This document shows, in pieces, positions 6,804 to 13,614 of a DNA stretch of 18,877 bases. The position numbers and the translations under genes were made by a program. Source of the stretch: Firmicutes bacterium TM09-10 (GTDB lineage: Bacteria; Bacillota; Clostridia; Lachnospirales; Lachnospiraceae); NCBI GenBank assembly GCA_003481005.1, contig QUKC01000031.1:1-18877 (forward strand), given 5' to 3'. The stretch's first letter is position 1, and the number at the start of each line of letters is the position of its first letter. Below the pieces are notes generated by a model. That model was not told the origin of the DNA and made no database searches. It saw nothing but the letters and a program-made list of their open reading frames with translations.

Positions 6804-7034
6804 ATGCGTATAAAAATTGTGTTGCCGGCATTTGAGACGAATGCTGATTTAACCGAAGATGAAAAAGTAATTTACAAATTCTTAAGTAAGACAATGCTGA
6901 AACCGATCAGTGAAATTGCACCATATATCCCATTTGGTAAATCAAAAACAACACAGTTACTGAAAGCGATGGGAGAAAAAGGCGTGGTTGCAATTGAGGG
7001 AAAAGGCAGAGGAACAAAATATAGAATTAAGTGA
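6804..7034 (+). pseudogene. C-terminal winged-helix fragment of a larger ATP-binding/AlbA_2-type protein
   Basis: The open frame spans 6786-7034. The first ATG with sense is 6804, which gives 76 residues starting 'MRIKIVLPAFET'. There is no RBS before either start, and the frame begins inside a terminator hairpin. The body is a winged-helix: 'LTEDEKVIYKFLSKTMLKPISEIAPYIPFGKSKTTQLLKAM' followed by a wing ending 'IEGKGRGTKYRIK'. This is the usual C-terminal module of AlbA_2/ATP-binding (RNA-binding-domain) regulators, whose 'R-I-x-L-P' segment comes just before it. I read it as a truncated remnant whose N-terminal portion was lost. A free-standing small DNA-binding protein is less likely because translation signals are absent. 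Confidence 0.5.
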
Positions 7035-7249
7035 GAGGGGTATGCAGCAATGATAAAATGCTCTTTATCTTCCACGGCAGTGTTTCAGGAACGCGGCGAA
7101 ATCATTGATTTTTTATAAAAGAAATCCTGACAGTGGTGAGCCGGAAACAGTAATGTCAATGCTGCGCAGACCTCGGAAGCGGGAGAACAGTTCGATGTAT
7201 ATATCGGCTGTTCTTTTTTACTTTAGGCGTTAAACCGGTACTGTTTTTC
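7035..7249 (+). other. Intergenic stretch with a terminator and no supported gene
   Basis: A 22-codon ORF from ATG 7050 has no RBS support. A rho-independent terminator is at 7185-7219: GAACAG(7185-7190)...CTGTTC(7208-7213) with an inner CGAT/ATCG helix, followed by six Ts. One frame is open across most of this stretch without a start, but I recognise no family in it. Confidence 0.5.
7185..7219 (+). terminator. Intrinsic terminator upstream of the c-di-GMP riboswitch promoter
   Basis: GAACAG (7185-7190) pairs with CTGTTC (7208-7213). An inner CGAT (7193-7196)/ATCG (7203-7206) helix is separated from it by an internal TT/G loop. Six Ts follow (7214-7219). Confidence 0.7.
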
Positions 7250-7278
7250 TTGTATACAGTAGAGCACTATAGTATAAT
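7250..7278 (+). promoter_or_regulatory. Promoter of the riboswitch-led signalling operon
   Basis: TTGTAT (7250-7255) and perfect TATAAT (7273-7278) with a 17-nt spacer. Predicted start near 7285. An 8-bp palindrome TGTATACA at 7251-7258 overlaps the -35 box and recurs at 7292-7299 just past the start, 41 bp apart, which would suit a dimeric repressor. Confidence 0.7.
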
Positions 7279-7308
7279 AAAATCGGTTTTTTGTATACAT
7301 GTAAAAGC

Positions 7309-7395
7309 TATCATAAGGAAATCGGCAAACCAGATGAAAGTCTGGGACGCAAAGCTACAGGGCCTTTAAAATGGCAGCCAGTTGCAGGAAATGAT
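7309..7395 (+). promoter_or_regulatory. Cyclic di-GMP-I riboswitch (GEMM-I)
   Basis: The core matches the GEMM-I consensus: GGCAAACC (7324-7331), a CCAGAT helix closed by a GAAA tetraloop and GTCTGG, the invariant GGGACGCAAAGC (7344-7355), then the second helix with GGGCC (7360-7364) and GGCAGCC (7373-7379). The outer P1 helix is closed by ATCAT (7310-7314) with ATGAT (7391-7395). An intrinsic terminator (7398-7425) follows directly as expression platform. It senses the bacterial second messenger c-di-GMP and controls transcription into the downstream hybrid-kinase gene. Whether ligand turns the gene on or off cannot be decided by eye. Confidence 0.9.
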
Positions 7396-7397
7396 GT

Positions 7398-7425
7398 GCA
7401 CTGTCTGTTTGACAGTGCTTTTTTT
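7398..7425 (+). terminator. Expression-platform terminator of the c-di-GMP riboswitch
   Basis: GCACTGTC (7398-7405) pairs perfectly with GACAGTGC (7411-7418) around a TGTTT loop, followed by seven Ts (7419-7425). It begins 3 nt after the P1 helix ends, the expected geometry for transcriptional control. Confidence 0.85.
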
Positions 7426-7427
7426 CA

Positions 7428-7615
7428 TGACAATAGAATGCTCGCAGAGCGTGCATTCTATTGTTGAGGAATTTGGATGTATTGTTGCAATCTTAGTTAT
7501 GCCTGGTTTATTTATTTTTCTGAATCAGTCATATATTCAAAAGTTTATTTATGAAGAACGATTGAATCAGATGGATTTGATGCGGCAGTGCAATTTTATT
7601 AAACCAGGAGGTTGA
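7428..7615 (+). CDS. Possible small membrane peptide in the leader region (weakly supported)
   Basis: 62 residues from ATG 7428, with one predicted membrane segment ('CIVAILVMPGLFIFLNQ') and a charged tail ending at TGA 7613-7615. The same frame is open upstream into the riboswitch, where only a TTG is available. There is no Shine-Dalgarno sequence before ATG 7428, which follows directly on the riboswitch terminator T tract, and the first codons are part of a long perfect inverted repeat (7431-7463). It may be a leader peptide or just an open stretch of the leader RNA. Confidence 0.3.
7431..7463 (+). repeat. Perfect 11-bp inverted repeat in the leader between riboswitch and kinase
   Basis: CAATAGAATGC (7431-7441) pairs with GCATTCTATTG (7453-7463). 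A further CGC/GCG helix lies inside, separated by single T/T mismatches, leaving an AGA loop. There is no T tract, so it is not an intrinsic terminator; an operator or RNA-stability element fits better. Confidence 0.6.
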
Positions 7616-7661
7616 CAAGGCGATGTATAGAGAAATATATTTGACAGACAGGAGATTTAAT

Positions 7662-10490
7662 ATGATTTCGAGAGCAAAGAAATATGTGGCAGTGTTACTG
7701 GCTTTTGTATGCGTGTGTATGATATTTTCTCCCCAGACTGCATATGCAGCCGAGGACAGTTCGCAGCATGAAACTGTCAAAGTCGGTTTCTTTGCCATGG
7801 ATGGTTATCATGTGATGGATGAAGAAGGCAACCGCAGCGGGTATGGCTATGATTTTCTTCGGCTGATGGCCCGTTATTGGGATGTAGATTACGAATACAT
7901 CGGATATGATAAGAGCTGGGATGATATGCAGCAGATGCTTGAAGATGGCGAGATTGATATGGTAACATCTCCCCGCAAAACACAGGAAAGAGAAGAAAAG
8001 TTTGATTTTTCACGTCCGATCGGAACCAATAATGGGATTCTGACCGTCCGCAGTGACAACAGCACGATTGTGGATGGCAATTACAGTACTTACAACGGTA
8101 TGCGTGTGGCGTTTTTGAATGGAAGCTCCGAGATAAAGAGTTTTGCGGATTTTGCAGGCAACAAAGGATTTACATATGATCCATTTTATTTTGATACGAC
8201 AGCAGAGATGGAGGAAGCTCTTCAGAGTGGAAATGTTGATGCTATTGCTGCCAGTTCTCTGAGAAAAACAAACAATGAGCGTATCGTGGATAAATTTGAC
8301 AGCAGCGATTTCTATGTCATGGTTAAAAAAGGTAATACAGAATTGCTGAATGAGATCAATTATGCAATCGACCAGATGAATGCAGTTGAGGGTGACTGGA
8401 AAACGACACTTTATAATAAAAATTATGAAAGCATAGAAACTAAGAATCTGGAATATACGGAGAAAGAAAAAAGTATTATTTCACAGTATTCCAAGGACAG
8501 ACCGCTTCATGTTCTGTGTGATCCGACCCGTTATCCATATTCTTATAATGAAAATGGTGAGATGAAGGGTATTATCCCGGATTACTTCCGGAAAATTGCA
8601 GACTATGCCGGGATTTCCTATGAGTTTCTTACACCTGCCACCAGAGATGAGTATATTTCTTATCAGAAAAATAAGGAAACTACAGGTATAAGCATCGATG
8701 CGCGCATGGAAACAGATAACTATGCTGAGACGAAAAAATGGGGGATTACTGCACCTTTCATTACGATGCAGCTGGCAAGGGTGACACGGCGTGACTTTGA
8801 TGGAAAAATTAATGTTGTTGCTACTGTTGACCAGACAGTAGCAAATTCAATTGCAGATGCAATGGCACCCGATGCAGAAAAACTGATGTGCAGTACCCGA
8901 CAGGAAATGATGGAAGTTGTCCGTAAGGGTAAAGCAGATGCTGCCTTCGTCTACTATTACATGGCACAGGCGTTTGTGAACAGTGACACTACGGGCACCA
9001 TGACATATACTATGCTGGAACAGCCTACATCCACCTACCGTATGGTAATTTCATCAAATGAGAACCATGCGCTGGCTGGTATTCTGACGAAAGCAATGTA
9101 TGCCATGCCCAAAAATCTTGTTGAAGATCTTGCGGCAAAGTATACCGCGTACAAAGCAACAGAGCTGACATTTGCTGACTGGATCCGTCTGCATCCTGGT
9201 GCTACTGTTTTGGCTCTTCTTATTTTTGGATGGCTGCTGACTGCTATGGCTGTGATCATGGTGCGTCTCAATGCAAGAAAAAAAGCTCAGAAGGCGGCCC
9301 AGGAGAAAGCTGAGGAAATGGCGGAACTGGCAGAGCATGCACAGGCTGCAAACAAGGCAAAAACAGCATTTCTGTCACATATGTCCCATGATATGAGGAC
9401 ACCGATGAATGCAATCATAGGATTTACCGGTATTGCAATGAAAAACAATCCGTCAGACAAAGTGAAAAATTGTCTGGAAAAGATTGACGAAAGCTCAGAG
9501 CATTTACTGTCGCTGATCAATGATTTATTAGATCTGACCCGCATCGAAAGTGGAAAAGTGAAATACAATCCGGTACCGGCGGATGTGAAAAACATTACAG
9601 ATTCTGCATTGGATATTATAAAAGGCTTTCTTACGAACAGGGATATCAACTTTAAGATTCAGCGTGAAGAAGCAAAGATTCCAAATGTACTTGCGGATCC
9701 TGCACGCCTGCGTGATGTGCTGGTCAATATTCTGAGCAATGCCGTGAAATTCACTCCGGATGGAGGGACGATTACATTTGAAGCCCGGTGTCAGGAAAAG
9801 GGCGGGGATGGATATATAAATATGCGTTACCGCATTTCGGATACTGGTATTGGCATGAGTGAGGAATTTACAAAAGAAGTTTTTGAGGAATTTGCACAGG
9901 AAGATTCCGGTGTGAGAACGCAGTACCATGGAGTTGGACTGGGGATGGCTATCGTAAAGAAGTATGTAGATATGATGGGTGGAACCATTTCCGTGCAGAG
10001 TAAAAAGCATGAGGGAACCACCTTTACTGTGGATATTCCTTTGGAAATTACAGATAAGGAATGTAATAAGTCAGACACAGGTATTTCTGAAAAGGTAAAT
10101 CTTACAGGTGTGAATGTCCTTCTTGCAGAGGATAATGAACTGAATGCAGAGATTGCTGCCGTGCAGTTGGAAGAGTTCGGGATGAATGTAGAAAGAGCTG
10201 TGGATGGAAAGAATGCTGTTGAGATTTTCAGAAATCATCCGGAAGGCACATTTGATGTAATCCTGATGGATATCATGATGCCTGAAATGAATGGTTATGA
10301 AGCAGCAAAAGCAATCAGGGCAATGAATGACAGACCGGATGGAAAAAACATTCCTATTATAGCAATGACAGCTAATTCATTTGCAGAAGATGTTCAGGCA
10401 TCACTGGATGCAGGAATGAACGCACATTTGTCAAAGCCGATTGTGATTGATGAAGTTATAAAAACGATTATAAGGTATGTATATAATTGA
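7662..10490 (+). CDS. Hybrid sensor histidine kinase: two SBP_bac_3 domains, HisKA, HATPase, receiver
   Basis: 942 residues from ATG 7662, preferred over in-frame ATG 7623 because AGGAGA precedes it by about 7 nt and the product then begins with a proper signal peptide (cleavage after 'AYA', residues 27-29). Two tandem periplasmic-binding (SBP_bac_3) domains follow, about residues 32-270 and 285-500, then one membrane segment (~514-534) and a short coiled coil. The HisKA box 'SHMSHDMRTPMNAIIGF' has phosphoaccepting His576. The HATPase has the N box (NILSNAVKF), 'DTGIGM' and 'GVGLGMAI'. The C-terminal receiver has phosphoacceptor Asp870 in 'LMDIMMPEMNG'. This is the BvgS/EvgS type of architecture: an extracellular small molecule, often an amino acid, is sensed directly by the SBP domains. 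It is the first gene behind the c-di-GMP riboswitch. No HPt domain is present, so an external HPt is expected. Confidence 0.92.
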   Translation: MISRAKKYVAVLLAFVCVCMIFSPQTAYAAEDSSQHETVKVGFFAMDGYHVMDEEGNRSGYGYDFLRLMARYWDVDYEYIGYDKSWDDMQQMLEDGEIDMVTSPRKTQEREEKFDFSRPIGTNNGILTVRSDNSTIVDGNYSTYNGMRVAFLNGSSEIKSFADFAGNKGFTYDPFYFDTTAEMEEALQSGNVDAIAASSLRKTNNERIVDKFDSSDFYVMVKKGNTELLNEINYAIDQMNAVEGDWKTTLYNKNYESIETKNLEYTEKEKSIISQYSKDRPLHVLCDPTRYPYSYNENGEMKGIIPDYFRKIADYAGISYEFLTPATRDEYISYQKNKETTGISIDARMETDNYAETKKWGITAPFITMQLARVTRRDFDGKINVVATVDQTVANSIADAMAPDAEKLMCSTRQEMMEVVRKGKADAAFVYYYMAQAFVNSDTTGTMTYTMLEQPTSTYRMVISSNENHALAGILTKAMYAMPKNLVEDLAAKYTAYKATELTFADWIRLHPGATVLALLIFGWLLTAMAVIMVRLNARKKAQKAAQEKAEEMAELAEHAQAANKAKTAFLSHMSHDMRTPMNAIIGFTGIAMKNNPSDKVKNCLEKIDESSEHLLSLINDLLDLTRIESGKVKYNPVPADVKNITDSALDIIKGFLTNRDINFKIQREEAKIPNVLADPARLRDVLVNILSNAVKFTPDGGTITFEARCQEKGGDGYINMRYRISDTGIGMSEEFTKEVFEEFAQEDSGVRTQYHGVGLGMAIVKKYVDMMGGTISVQSKKHEGTTFTVDIPLEITDKECNKSDTGISEKVNLTGVNVLLAEDNELNAEIAAVQLEEFGMNVERAVDGKNAVEIFRNHPEGTFDVILMDIMMPEMNGYEAAKAIRAMNDRPDGKNIPIIAMTANSFAEDVQASLDAGMNAHLSKPIVIDEVIKTIIRYVYN

Positions 10491-10539
10491 TTAGCAGAGG
10501 TTCATGAATTAGTGGAATACAATTGCAGATGAACGGAAT

Positions 10540-10581
10540 ATGAAAAATGAAAATGTAGAAGCAGGAATGGAAGGAAAATGA
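10540..10581 (+). other. Short leader ORF entering the ATG-repeat cascade
   Basis: ATG 10540 opens a 13-codon frame (M-K-N-E-N-V-E-A-G-M-E-G-K) that stops at TGA 10579-10581, inside the tandem repeats before the SBP gene. The RBS (ACGGA) is weak. It shares a frame with the true start at 10600 but is separated from it by that stop. Confidence 0.3.
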
Positions 10582-10610
10582 AAGGAAAATGAAAGGAAAA
10601 TGAAAGGAAA
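10567..10610 (+). repeat. Four 11-bp tandem repeats carrying overlapping RBS, ATG and TGA
   Basis: Exact copies of ATGAAAGGAAA at 10578, 10589 and 10600, and a one-mismatch copy (ATGGAAGGAAA) at 10567. Each unit supplies an ATG and an AAAGGA that serves as RBS for the next ATG. Because 11 is not a multiple of three, the first three ATGs open four-codon ORFs (MEGK or MKGK). Each closes with a TGA that overlaps the next ATG as ATGA. The last ATG starts the SBP lipoprotein. Confidence 0.85.
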
Positions 10611-11415
10611 AACAGTAATTGCAGGCATTCTGCTTGTGGGAATTTTAGCAGTTACCCTGGCAGGGTGTAAACATACAGATGTCAGTAAAACAGAAACCAA
10701 AAAGCCGGTTATTACCCTGGGCAGCGACAACTATCCACCATATAATTATCTGAATGAGGATGGTGTACCGACGGGGATTGATGTAGAACTGGCTACGGAA
10801 GCATTCAAAAGAATGGGGTATCAGGTGGACGTTGTACAGATCAACTGGGAGAAGAAAAAAGAACTGGTAGAGAGCGGAGAAATTGACTGTATCATGGGCT
10901 GTTTTTCCATGGAAGGGCGCCTTGACGATTACCGCTGGGCAGGACCATACATAGCAAGCCGTCAGGTGGTCGCTGTAAACGAGAACAGTGATATCTATAA
11001 ACTGAGTGACCTGGAGGGAAAAAACCTGGCTGTTCAGTCCACAACCAAACCGGAAGGCATCTTTTTGAACCGGACAGATGAAAGAATCCCCAAACTGGGC
11101 AATCTGATCAGTCTGGGACACAGGGAGCTGATCTATACGTTTCTTGGGAAAGGATATGTAGATGCAGTTGCAGCACACGAGGAATCTATTGTTCAGTATA
11201 GGAAGGATTATGATGCAAGCTACCGTATTCTGGAAGAGCCTCTGATGATCACCGGAATAGGTGTCGCTTTTGCAAAAGACGATGACAGAGGAATCTGTGA
11301 GCAGATGAACCGGACTCTGGAAGAAATGCGTCAGGATGGCACATCCCTGAAAATCATTGAAAAATATCTGGATGATCCCCAGAAGTATCTGGAGGTGGAT
11401 GATCTTGGATATTAA
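10600..11415 (+). CDS. SBP_bac_3 solute-binding lipoprotein (amino-acid type)
   Basis: 271 residues, with a lipoprotein signal peptide whose lipobox 'LAGC' puts the lipidated cysteine at Cys23, so the protein is anchored to the outer face of the membrane. The body is a single family-3 periplasmic-binding domain: 'LGSDNYPPYNYLNEDGVPTGIDVELATEAF', then 'ESGEIDCIMGCFS', 'LEGKNLAVQSTTKPEG' and 'YVDAVAAHEES'. This type binds polar amino acids or similar small ligands. No ABC permease or ATPase is next to it. It sits between two hybrid kinases, so it is more likely a sensory co-receptor than part of a transporter. The ATG is the last of four tandem-repeat ATGs; its 3' end overlaps the next kinase by about 17 nt. 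Confidence 0.9.
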   Translation: MKGKTVIAGILLVGILAVTLAGCKHTDVSKTETKKPVITLGSDNYPPYNYLNEDGVPTGIDVELATEAFKRMGYQVDVVQINWEKKKELVESGEIDCIMGCFSMEGRLDDYRWAGPYIASRQVVAVNENSDIYKLSDLEGKNLAVQSTTKPEGIFLNRTDERIPKLGNLISLGHRELIYTFLGKGYVDAVAAHEESIVQYRKDYDASYRILEEPLMITGIGVAFAKDDDRGICEQMNRTLEEMRQDGTSLKIIEKYLDDPQKYLEVDDLGY

Positions 11416-13567
11416 GAGAAGGAAAAAAGAAAAACGAATCTATCTGCTCGGTGGTCTGATTGGAATCTGTGTGTCTGCAGTCTCTTTATTTTATTTTTTT
11501 CAGGCGGAAAAGGCGGAAGCAGAGAAAAGAATGGTGGAGATTGTAAACTATGTAAAAGTGCAGTGTTCTACCTACACCCATTATAATGAGTCTTCGGAAT
11601 CCAAAAGTCTTCTCCGTGCCATTGAAAGTGCCAGACAGATGAGTACAAATATCGACATGGAAATAGAAAACGGCGGTCAGCTAAGTGAGGATTTTCTGAA
11701 AGAAAACCTGCAGACACTCTGGGTGGATGGCATCCTTGTGCTGGATACAGAGGGAAGGACGGAATGTGAATACAGCATGGATGAGTCTCTGACCAGTGAG
11801 ATTACAGAGTATCTGCAAAAAGACATTATCATGGATTTTGCCGGATATGAAGAAAGAAGCTATTCGGAACGGTTTACCAGAGAAGACGGGTCACATATCG
11901 ACATTGCAGCCTGCGCCAGAAAAGATGCACCGGGTATCGTGGCAATCTACTATTACACATCTCCTGAATTTGCCAGAAACTATACACTGACGATACAGGG
12001 GCTTTTAAATGGCTATAGTACTCAGAAAGATGGAACGATTATTGTTGCAGACGAGGGAATCATTGTTGCCAGTAATGACGAGAGTCTGTTGAGACAGAAT
12101 ACAGCCGACAACGAAGTCGTTCAGGCAATGAAAAAGCATACAGACAGTCAGCACATTTATCATTTGAGGAAAGAAGGAACCGGATGCTACGGAATCATGC
12201 TGAAGCAGTGTGATTATTATATCTATGCGTATCTTCCGGATACGGAAGTGTTCCATAACCTTCCATTCAGTATGATAGGCGTTATTTCTCTTTATTTCCT
12301 GATGTTCAGTATATTTTGGTTCTGGACCTACAGAACCAATCTGGCACACCGGAAACAGGAACAGGAAAAAGATGAAAAATATAAAGCAGAACTTCTGATA
12401 GCTGCAAAAAAGGCAGAGGCTGCCAATGAGGCAAAAACAGAGTTTCTCCAGCGGATGAGCCATGATATCCGGACTCCCATCAATGGAATTCGCGGCCTGG
12501 TCAATATGGCAGACCATTATGCAGAGGATATGGAGAAGCAGACGGAATTTAGGACAAAGGTGAAAGAGGCATCTAATCTGTTGCTGGAACTGGTAAATGA
12601 TGTCCTGGATATGAGTAAGCTGGAGTCTGGTGAAATCGTTCTGGAAGAGATTCCATTTAATCTGAGCAGTATTTCCAGGGAAGTATTTGTTGTGATTGAG
12701 CAGATGGCGGCAGAACAGAATATCCGGATTGCGTGGGAGAAAAAAGAAATCACACACTATGATTTTATCGGAAGTCCGGGATATGTGAAACGGGTAATGA
12801 TGAATATTCTGTCGAATGCGGTGAAATATAACAGAGAAAACGGACAGATTTATATCAGTTGCGTGGAAATTCCATCCGAACAGCCGGAAATGACGACAAT
12901 GGAATTTGTCTGCCGGGATACCGGAATCGGAATGGCTGAGGAGTTTCAGAAGCATATTTTTGAACCATTTGCGCAGGAACATACGGGAAGTCGCGCAAAG
13001 TTTGCCGGAACCGGACTTGGAATGGCTATTTCAAAGAAGCTGGTCGAGGAAATGGGCGGAACCATTACTTTTGAAAGTGAAAAAGGCGTAGGGACGACAT
13101 TTGTGATCCGGGTTCCATTTAAAATAGATCCGGATGCGGATAAACGCGAAGAACCGAAGAATGTATCCGAAAAATCTATAAAGGGGCTGCATGTTCTTCT
13201 GGCAGAGGACAATGAGCTGAATATGGAAATCGCTGAATTTGTGCTTCAGAATGAAGGTGCTGAGGTGACCAAAGCATGGAATGGTCAGGAAACTGTTGAG
13301 CTATTCAGAAAAAGTGAAGCAGGTGAATTTGATGTCATTCTTATGGACATTATGATGCCGGTCCTGAATGGTTATGAAGCTGCAAGGAGGATCCGGTCTT
13401 TGGACAGAGAGGATGCAAAGAAAATACCAATTATTGCAATGACGGCAAATGCGTTCACGGAGGACAGAATAAGAGCAAAAGAAGCAGGGATGGATGAACA
13501 TGTTGCTAAGCCTGTTGATGCGGAATTATTGATAAAAGTAATTCATAAACTGGTGAAATGTAATTGA
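11399..13567 (+). CDS. Hybrid sensor histidine kinase with extracellular sensor domain, HisKA, HATPase and receiver
   Basis: 722 residues from ATG 11399. The start is ambiguous: GGAGG (11391-11395) is only 3 nt before this ATG, and TTG 11405 with 9-nt spacing is equally possible; an ATG at 11357 is upstream but has no RBS. The first membrane segment (~15-37) is followed by an extracellular domain of about 240 residues, Cache-like in its strand/helix pattern, and a second membrane segment (~290-310). The kinase core has phosphoaccepting His355 in 'MSHDIRTPINGIRGL', the N box 'NILSNAVKY', 'DTGIGM' and 'GTGLGMAI'. A single receiver has Asp650 in 'LMDIMMPVLNG'. The short overlap with the SBP lipoprotein gene suggests the lipoprotein feeds ligand information to this kinase. 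Output partner not visible. Confidence 0.9.
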   Translation: MILDIKRRKKEKRIYLLGGLIGICVSAVSLFYFFQAEKAEAEKRMVEIVNYVKVQCSTYTHYNESSESKSLLRAIESARQMSTNIDMEIENGGQLSEDFLKENLQTLWVDGILVLDTEGRTECEYSMDESLTSEITEYLQKDIIMDFAGYEERSYSERFTREDGSHIDIAACARKDAPGIVAIYYYTSPEFARNYTLTIQGLLNGYSTQKDGTIIVADEGIIVASNDESLLRQNTADNEVVQAMKKHTDSQHIYHLRKEGTGCYGIMLKQCDYYIYAYLPDTEVFHNLPFSMIGVISLYFLMFSIFWFWTYRTNLAHRKQEQEKDEKYKAELLIAAKKAEAANEAKTEFLQRMSHDIRTPINGIRGLVNMADHYAEDMEKQTEFRTKVKEASNLLLELVNDVLDMSKLESGEIVLEEIPFNLSSISREVFVVIEQMAAEQNIRIAWEKKEITHYDFIGSPGYVKRVMMNILSNAVKYNRENGQIYISCVEIPSEQPEMTTMEFVCRDTGIGMAEEFQKHIFEPFAQEHTGSRAKFAGTGLGMAISKKLVEEMGGTITFESEKGVGTTFVIRVPFKIDPDADKREEPKNVSEKSIKGLHVLLAEDNELNMEIAEFVLQNEGAEVTKAWNGQETVELFRKSEAGEFDVILMDIMMPVLNGYEAARRIRSLDREDAKKIPIIAMTANAFTEDRIRAKEAGMDEHVAKPVDAELLIKVIHKLVKCN

Positions 13568-13614
13568 CACTGTAAAATAGGAAAATACAAAGGAAACTCA
13601 GAGGAGAGCTCATA

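Noticed and set aside
7035..7220. Start-less open frame between the wHTH fragment and the riboswitch promoter
   Set aside because: No start codon with an RBS, no family resemblance, and it runs through a terminator hairpin.
12005..12982. 325-residue minus-strand open frame opposite the second hybrid kinase
   Set aside because: Rich in Cys, His, Phe and Ile, typical of antisense to a kinase gene; the + strand has clear HisKA/HATPase motifs over the same span.
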